Made by a program: the position numbers and the translations under genes
In this document: piece by piece, positions 33,293 through 36,042 of the stretch
Numbering within the stretch: the first letter of the stretch is position 1
Layout of the letters: each line of letters begins with the position of its first letter
The notes under the pieces: model-generated
The model's database searches: none
What the model was told of the DNA's origin: nothing
What the model saw: the letters and a program-made list of their open reading frames with translations, nothing else
Assembly (NCBI GenBank): GCA_017446845.1
Contig: JAFSOQ010000073.1
Coordinates: 1-36,042, forward strand
Direction: 5' to 3'
DNA from: Selenomonadaceae bacterium
GTDB taxonomy: Bacteria; Bacillota; Negativicutes; Selenomonadales; Selenomonadaceae
Length of the DNA stretch: 36,042 nucleotides

Positions 33293-35077
33293 TTGGAAAC
33301 ATTGACAGGAATGGAACGAACGGCAAATTGCGGCGAACTGCGCATTACGGACGTCGGCAAAGAAGTTCAACTGGCGGGCTGGGTCTCACGTCGACGCGAT
33401 CACGGCGGATTAATTTTCGTCGACATGCGCGACAGGAGCGGACTCTTGCAAGTTGTCTTCGACGGCTCGACCGAAGGACTTGACTTCGCAAAAGCTGAAA
33501 CTCTCCGCAACGAATTTGTTATCGGCGTGCGCGGAAAAGTTCGGGCGCGCTCTGAAGATACAATCAATCCGAAGATGACGACCGGCGAAATTGAAATTCT
33601 CGTCGAAGAACTCAGGATTCTCAACAAGGCGAAGACTCCTCCGTTTTACATTCAAGACGGCGTTGACGTTGATGAAATGGTTCGGCTGCGCTATCGTTAT
33701 TTGGATTTGCGTCGTCCCGAAATGCAGAAAAATATTATCCTGCGCCACCGCGTCACGAAAATTATGCGCGACTATCTTGACGAAAACGGATTCTTGGAAA
33801 TTGAAACGCCGATGCTTTGTCGCTCGACGCCCGAAGGCGCAAGAGATTTTTTGGTTCCCAGCAGATTAAATCCGGGACAATTTTACGCGCTGCCGCAATC
33901 GCCGCAAATTTTTAAACAGCTGTTGATGGTTTCGGGCTTTGAAAAATATTTCCAGATTGTGCGCTGCTTCCGCGACGAAGATTTACGCGCCGACCGTCAG
34001 CCCGAATTCACCCAGCTCGATATTGAAACTTCCTTCCTTAATCAAGACCAAATTTTGACGATTATGGAAGGATTGGCTAAAAAAATTTTTGAAACGACGC
34101 TTGACGTTAAAGTTGAAATTCCGTTTAAGCGCATGAGTTGGGAAGAGGCGATGACGCGTTTCGGCACCGATAAGCCCGATTTGAGATTCGGCATGGAACT
34201 TCAAGACATTTCGGAATTCGTCAAAGGCTCGGACTTCAAAGTTTTCAACAGCGTGCTTGAAAAGAACGGGCAGATTAAAGTTATCCGCGTCGACGATTAT
34301 GCAAACATTCCCCGCCGCGAACTCGACGGGCTTGTCGAATACGTCAAAATTTACGGCGCGAAGGGTCTGGCTTGGATTCAATATTCCGAAGAGGGCGTTA
34401 AGTCTCCGTTCAAGAAATTTTACAGCGACGAAACTTTTGAGCAGATTAAACAGGCAACCGGTTGCAAGACGGGCGATTTACTTTTGGTCGTGGGCGATAA
34501 GCCGTCGGTCGTCGCGCAAGCTCTCGGCGAACTCAGATTGGAAATGGCGCGTCGCAGAAATTTAATCGACGCCGATAAACTTTGTTTCCTGTGGATTGTC
34601 GATTTCCCGATGTTTGAATACGTCGAAGAGGACAAACGTTATAAAGCAATGCATCACCCGTTCACGTCGCCGCGTGAGGAAGATATAGAACTTTTGCTGA
34701 CCGCGCCCGATAAAGTCAAGGCGAACGCTTACGACATAGTTTTGAACGGCGTTGAGGTCGGCGGCGGCAGCTTGAGAATTTATCGCCGCGATGTTCAGGA
34801 AAAAGTTTTCGAGGCAATCGGCTTGACGCCGGAGGAAGCTCGTGCAAAATTCGGTTTCCTTATGGACGCTTTCGAGTACGGCACGCCCCCGCACGGCGGA
34901 ATTGCTTTCGGTTTGGACAGACTCGTTATGTTGATGGCAAAGAGAAAATCAATCCGCGACGTTATTCCCTTCCCGAAGACACAGAGCGCGATTGACCCGA
35001 TGAGCCACGCGCCGAGTGAAGTCGACGAAAAACAACTGCGTGAGCTTTACATAAAAACTGCCGTCAAGAAAAAATAA
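33293..35077 (+). CDS. aspS: Aspartyl-tRNA synthetase
   Basis: Predicted 594 residues, the long bacterial type, from a TTG with AAGGGAGG eight bases upstream. The N-terminal OB anticodon-binding domain reads [20 protein letters not shown]. Class II motif 1 lies around [15 protein letters not shown] and motif 2 in [19 protein letters not shown] bacterial GAD insertion domain sits around residues 290-410. Motif 3 is [13 protein letters not shown]. Without a tRNA-Asn/GatCAB survey I cannot say whether it is discriminating. A terminator follows directly. Confidence 0.97.
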   Translation: METLTGMERTANCGELRITDVGKEVQLAGWVSRRRDHGGLIFVDMRDRSGLLQVVFDGSTEGLDFAKAETLRNEFVIGVRGKVRARSEDTINPKMTTGEIEILVEELRILNKAKTPPFYIQDGVDVDEMVRLRYRYLDLRRPEMQKNIILRHRVTKIMRDYLDENGFLEIETPMLCRSTPEGARDFLVPSRLNPGQFYALPQSPQIFKQLLMVSGFEKYFQIVRCFRDEDLRADRQPEFTQLDIETSFLNQDQILTIMEGLAKKIFETTLDVKVEIPFKRMSWEEAMTRFGTDKPDLRFGMELQDISEFVKGSDFKVFNSVLEKNGQIKVIRVDDYANIPRRELDGLVEYVKIYGAKGLAWIQYSEEGVKSPFKKFYSDETFEQIKQATGCKTGDLLLVVGDKPSVVAQALGELRLEMARRRNLIDADKLCFLWIVDFPMFEYVEEDKRYKAMHHPFTSPREEDIELLLTAPDKVKANAYDIVLNGVEVGGGSLRIYRRDVQEKVFEAIGLTPEEARAKFGFLMDAFEYGTPPHGGIAFGLDRLVMLMAKRKSIRDVIPFPKTQSAIDPMSHAPSEVDEKQLRELYIKTAVKKK

Positions 35078-35093
35078 TCCGTAACTTTACGAA

Positions 35094-35132
35094 AAAAATT
35101 TCTCCCCGTTAAATGCGAGGAGATTTTTTTTT
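35094..35132 (+). terminator. Terminator after aspS
   Basis: Stem TTTCTCCCCG with CGAGGAGA (one mismatch) around loop TTAAATG, followed by nine T. Confidence 0.8.
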
Positions 35133-35191
35133 CAGAACAAAAATCGGGATAAACAATAACGAACACGACATGAATCAATAACGATTGCGCA

Positions 35192-35219
35192 TTGCCAAAA
35201 ATTTTCACTGTGCTATAAT
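35192..35219 (+). promoter_or_regulatory. Promoter of the twin small-peptide unit
   Basis: TTGCCA (35192-35197), 16-base spacer, perfect TATAAT (35214-35219), followed by a leader of about 45 bases before the first peptide start. Confidence 0.65.
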
Positions 35220-35272
35220 TCGCGCTGTTCCCAAGGGAATGGGGCAACGATTCAAGACAGGAGGCAATCATC

Positions 35273-35386
35273 ATGAAGAAATTTTTCAAAGAGAATGCAG
35301 CGATTTTGATATTCAGTTCGGGACTTTTCAGCACGTCGCTGGTTATCGGCTTGATATTCTTCTACGGTCTCGAAAAAATCTTTTAA
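35273..35386 (+). CDS. Small membrane peptide A (37 residues)
   Basis: Starts MKKFFKENAAILIFSSGLFS and ends YGLEKIF. ATG has AGGAGG eight bases upstream, and it has its own promoter. The composition is a short basic N-terminus, a hydrophobic helix of about 22 residues (AAILIFSSGLFSTSLVIGLI) and a short charged tail, so a single-span membrane peptide. The next peptide shares the MKKFF start, the SxGxFS core and the length, so these are tandem paralogues. Candidates are a type I-toxin-like peptide, a leaderless bacteriocin-like peptide or a membrane regulator. I see no antisense RNA or immunity gene with confidence. Confidence 0.65.
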   Translation: MKKFFKENAAILIFSSGLFSTSLVIGLIFFYGLEKIF

Positions 35387-35426
35387 AAATTTCGCGCTTG
35401 AATTTTGAGCAAAGGAGGCATTGACA

Positions 35427-35534
35427 ATGAAGAAATTCTTCAGCGACAGTGTCTTGGCGGTGAGCACGGGAATTTTCTCCTGCACACCGGCAGTCGGTCC
35501 GGCACTGGTCTACGCATTCAATAAATTAATTTGA
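35427..35534 (+). CDS. Small membrane peptide B (35 residues)
   Basis: Starts MKKFFSDSVLAVSTGIFSCT and ends VYAFNKLI. ATG has AAAGGAGG eight bases upstream, one of the best ribosome sites in the window. It is hydrophobic from residue 9 to 30 with one cysteine and two prolines. It is homologous in layout to peptide A, 40 bases upstream, and shares its transcript; the terminator at 35672 follows. Function unknown. Confidence 0.65.
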   Translation: MKKFFSDSVLAVSTGIFSCTPAVGPALVYAFNKLI

Positions 35535-35671
35535 CCGATTTGATTTCTCCCCTTGTTTTACGGCGGAGAATCTGCGCGGCGGACTTAAAAAAGTCGTCGG
35601 TGCAAAAAAGATTCTTACGCGCCGTCTAATAGAAGAATTCTCCTAACCATTATAAATCCCCTCTCTATAGA

Positions 35672-35708
35672 AAAAATTTCCCCGTTCAAAACGAGCGGGG
35701 AGTTTTTC
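35672..35708 (+). terminator. Terminator after the twin peptides
   Basis: Stem TCCCCG (35679-35684) with CGGGGA (35696-35701), then GTTTTTCG. The 140 bases between peptide B and this hairpin hold no gene I can support. Confidence 0.7.
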
Positions 35709-35737
35709 GTTTTATCCAAAACTCGGCGAGAAAACCC

Positions 35738-35753
35738 CCGCCTCTTTAGGCGG
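35738..35753 (+). mobile_element. Hairpin at the left end of an IS200/IS605-type element
   Basis: Stem CCGCC/GGCGG around loop TCTTTA, followed by TGGATGAATCG. Such a subterminal hairpin upstream of tnpB is typical of IS200/IS605 left ends, where TnpA recognises a folded single strand. Confidence 0.5.
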
Positions 35754-35771
35754 TGGATGAATCGCCGCATG

Positions 35772-35800
35772 TTGTAATTTGCTAAAAAACATGTGATAAT
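35772..35800 (+). promoter_or_regulatory. tnpB promoter
   Basis: TTGTAA (35772-35777), 17-base spacer, GATAAT (35795-35800), just before AAAAGGAGGTGA. Confidence 0.55.
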
Positions 35801-35823
35801 CCCTCCAAAAGGAGGTGAAAATG

Positions 35824-36042
35824 ATGTATCTGACACAAATAAACATGATTCGTGGATTAACAAAAGCGGAATACTTTCAACTTCGCGAGATGTGTTTTTT
35901 TAGCAACTGCCTGTACAATTTCGCGCTCTATAATGTGCGGCAAAGATTCTTCGCGGACAAAACCTACTTGCACTTTGAAGAGAACTATTACGAGTGTAAG
36001 GACAATGACAACTACAAGCTCCTGCAGTCGAACATGGCGCAA
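35824..36042 (+). CDS. tnpB: TnpB (RNA-guided nuclease of IS200/IS605 family), N-terminal part
   Basis: Seventy-three residues before the right edge, beginning MYLTQINMIRGLTKAEYFQL. SNCLYNFALYNVRQRFF and NYKLLQSNMAQ are typical of the N-terminal (wedge/REC) region of one TnpB branch. TnpB proteins are RNA-guided DNA nucleases whose guide RNA overlaps the 3' end of the gene; the catalytic RuvC and zinc-finger parts are beyond the window. I prefer the second of two ATG codons (35824), which is better spaced from AGGAGG than 35821. No tnpA is seen upstream, so it is probably a tnpB-only element. Confidence 0.85.
   Translation, partial: MYLTQINMIRGLTKAEYFQLREMCFFSNCLYNFALYNVRQRFFADKTYLHFEENYYECKDNDNYKLLQSNMAQ

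Overview
The window looks like part of the chromosome of a Gram-positive-type (Firmicutes-lineage) anaerobe. The evidence is strong AGGAGG-type ribosome sites, frequent TTG starts, a sigma-A-like promoter before most transcription units, and many AAAAATTTT runs. A member of the Negativicutes (Selenomonadales-like) is my best guess, but this is inference from gene style, not from a marker gene. Most of the left and far right is ordinary housekeeping DNA; the middle (about 13.3-31.8 kb) is accessory.

Left part (1-13.2 kb). A leftward unit carries an exported proline-repeat protein, a BspA-type leucine-rich-repeat protein and the start of purB, which runs off the left edge. Rightward come a lone glucitol-type PTS IIA protein, an exported lytic transglycosylase, then hom-thrB with an NAD(P)-binding protein and a DUF362 protein. 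Dispersed GC-rich palindromic repeats lie after hom and after the DUF362 gene. Leftward again are an exported TPR protein and comEC.

Accessory part (13.27-31.8 kb). It begins at tRNA-Thr(CGT) and is littered with decayed mobile DNA: IS110, two inverted IS5-type ends, an internally deleted IS630, a truncated DUF2971 gene and a broken PTS EIICB gene. A 56-residue peptide with a double-glycine leader, missed by length-limited gene calling, sits at 15.7-15.9 kb. From 16.0 to 26.0 kb runs a rightward cluster of five Sel1/TPR-like proteins and one large BspA-type protein, bracketed by two paralogous metallophosphatases. The second has lost its metal-binding residues and gained a C-terminal low-molecular-weight tyrosine phosphatase domain. 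Intrinsic-terminator-like hairpins sit directly before the ribosome sites of several of these genes.

The outstanding item is at 26.25-30.6 kb, a leftward two-gene operon. The first gene encodes a 1,095-residue polymerase of the two-barrel family that includes eukaryotic RNA-dependent RNA polymerases (RDR/QDE-1) and phage YonO. It has the catalytic DFDGD motif and at least five other RDR-like landmarks in the right order. The second gene encodes a 347-residue protein I do not recognise. Downstream lies a short intergenic region with its own strong promoter and terminator that could make a small RNA. This is the best candidate for an undescribed system.

Right part (31.8-36 kb). serS and aspS are followed by two tandem 35-37-residue paralogous membrane peptides under one promoter, then the left end and first 73 codons of an IS200/IS605-type tnpB cut by the right edge.
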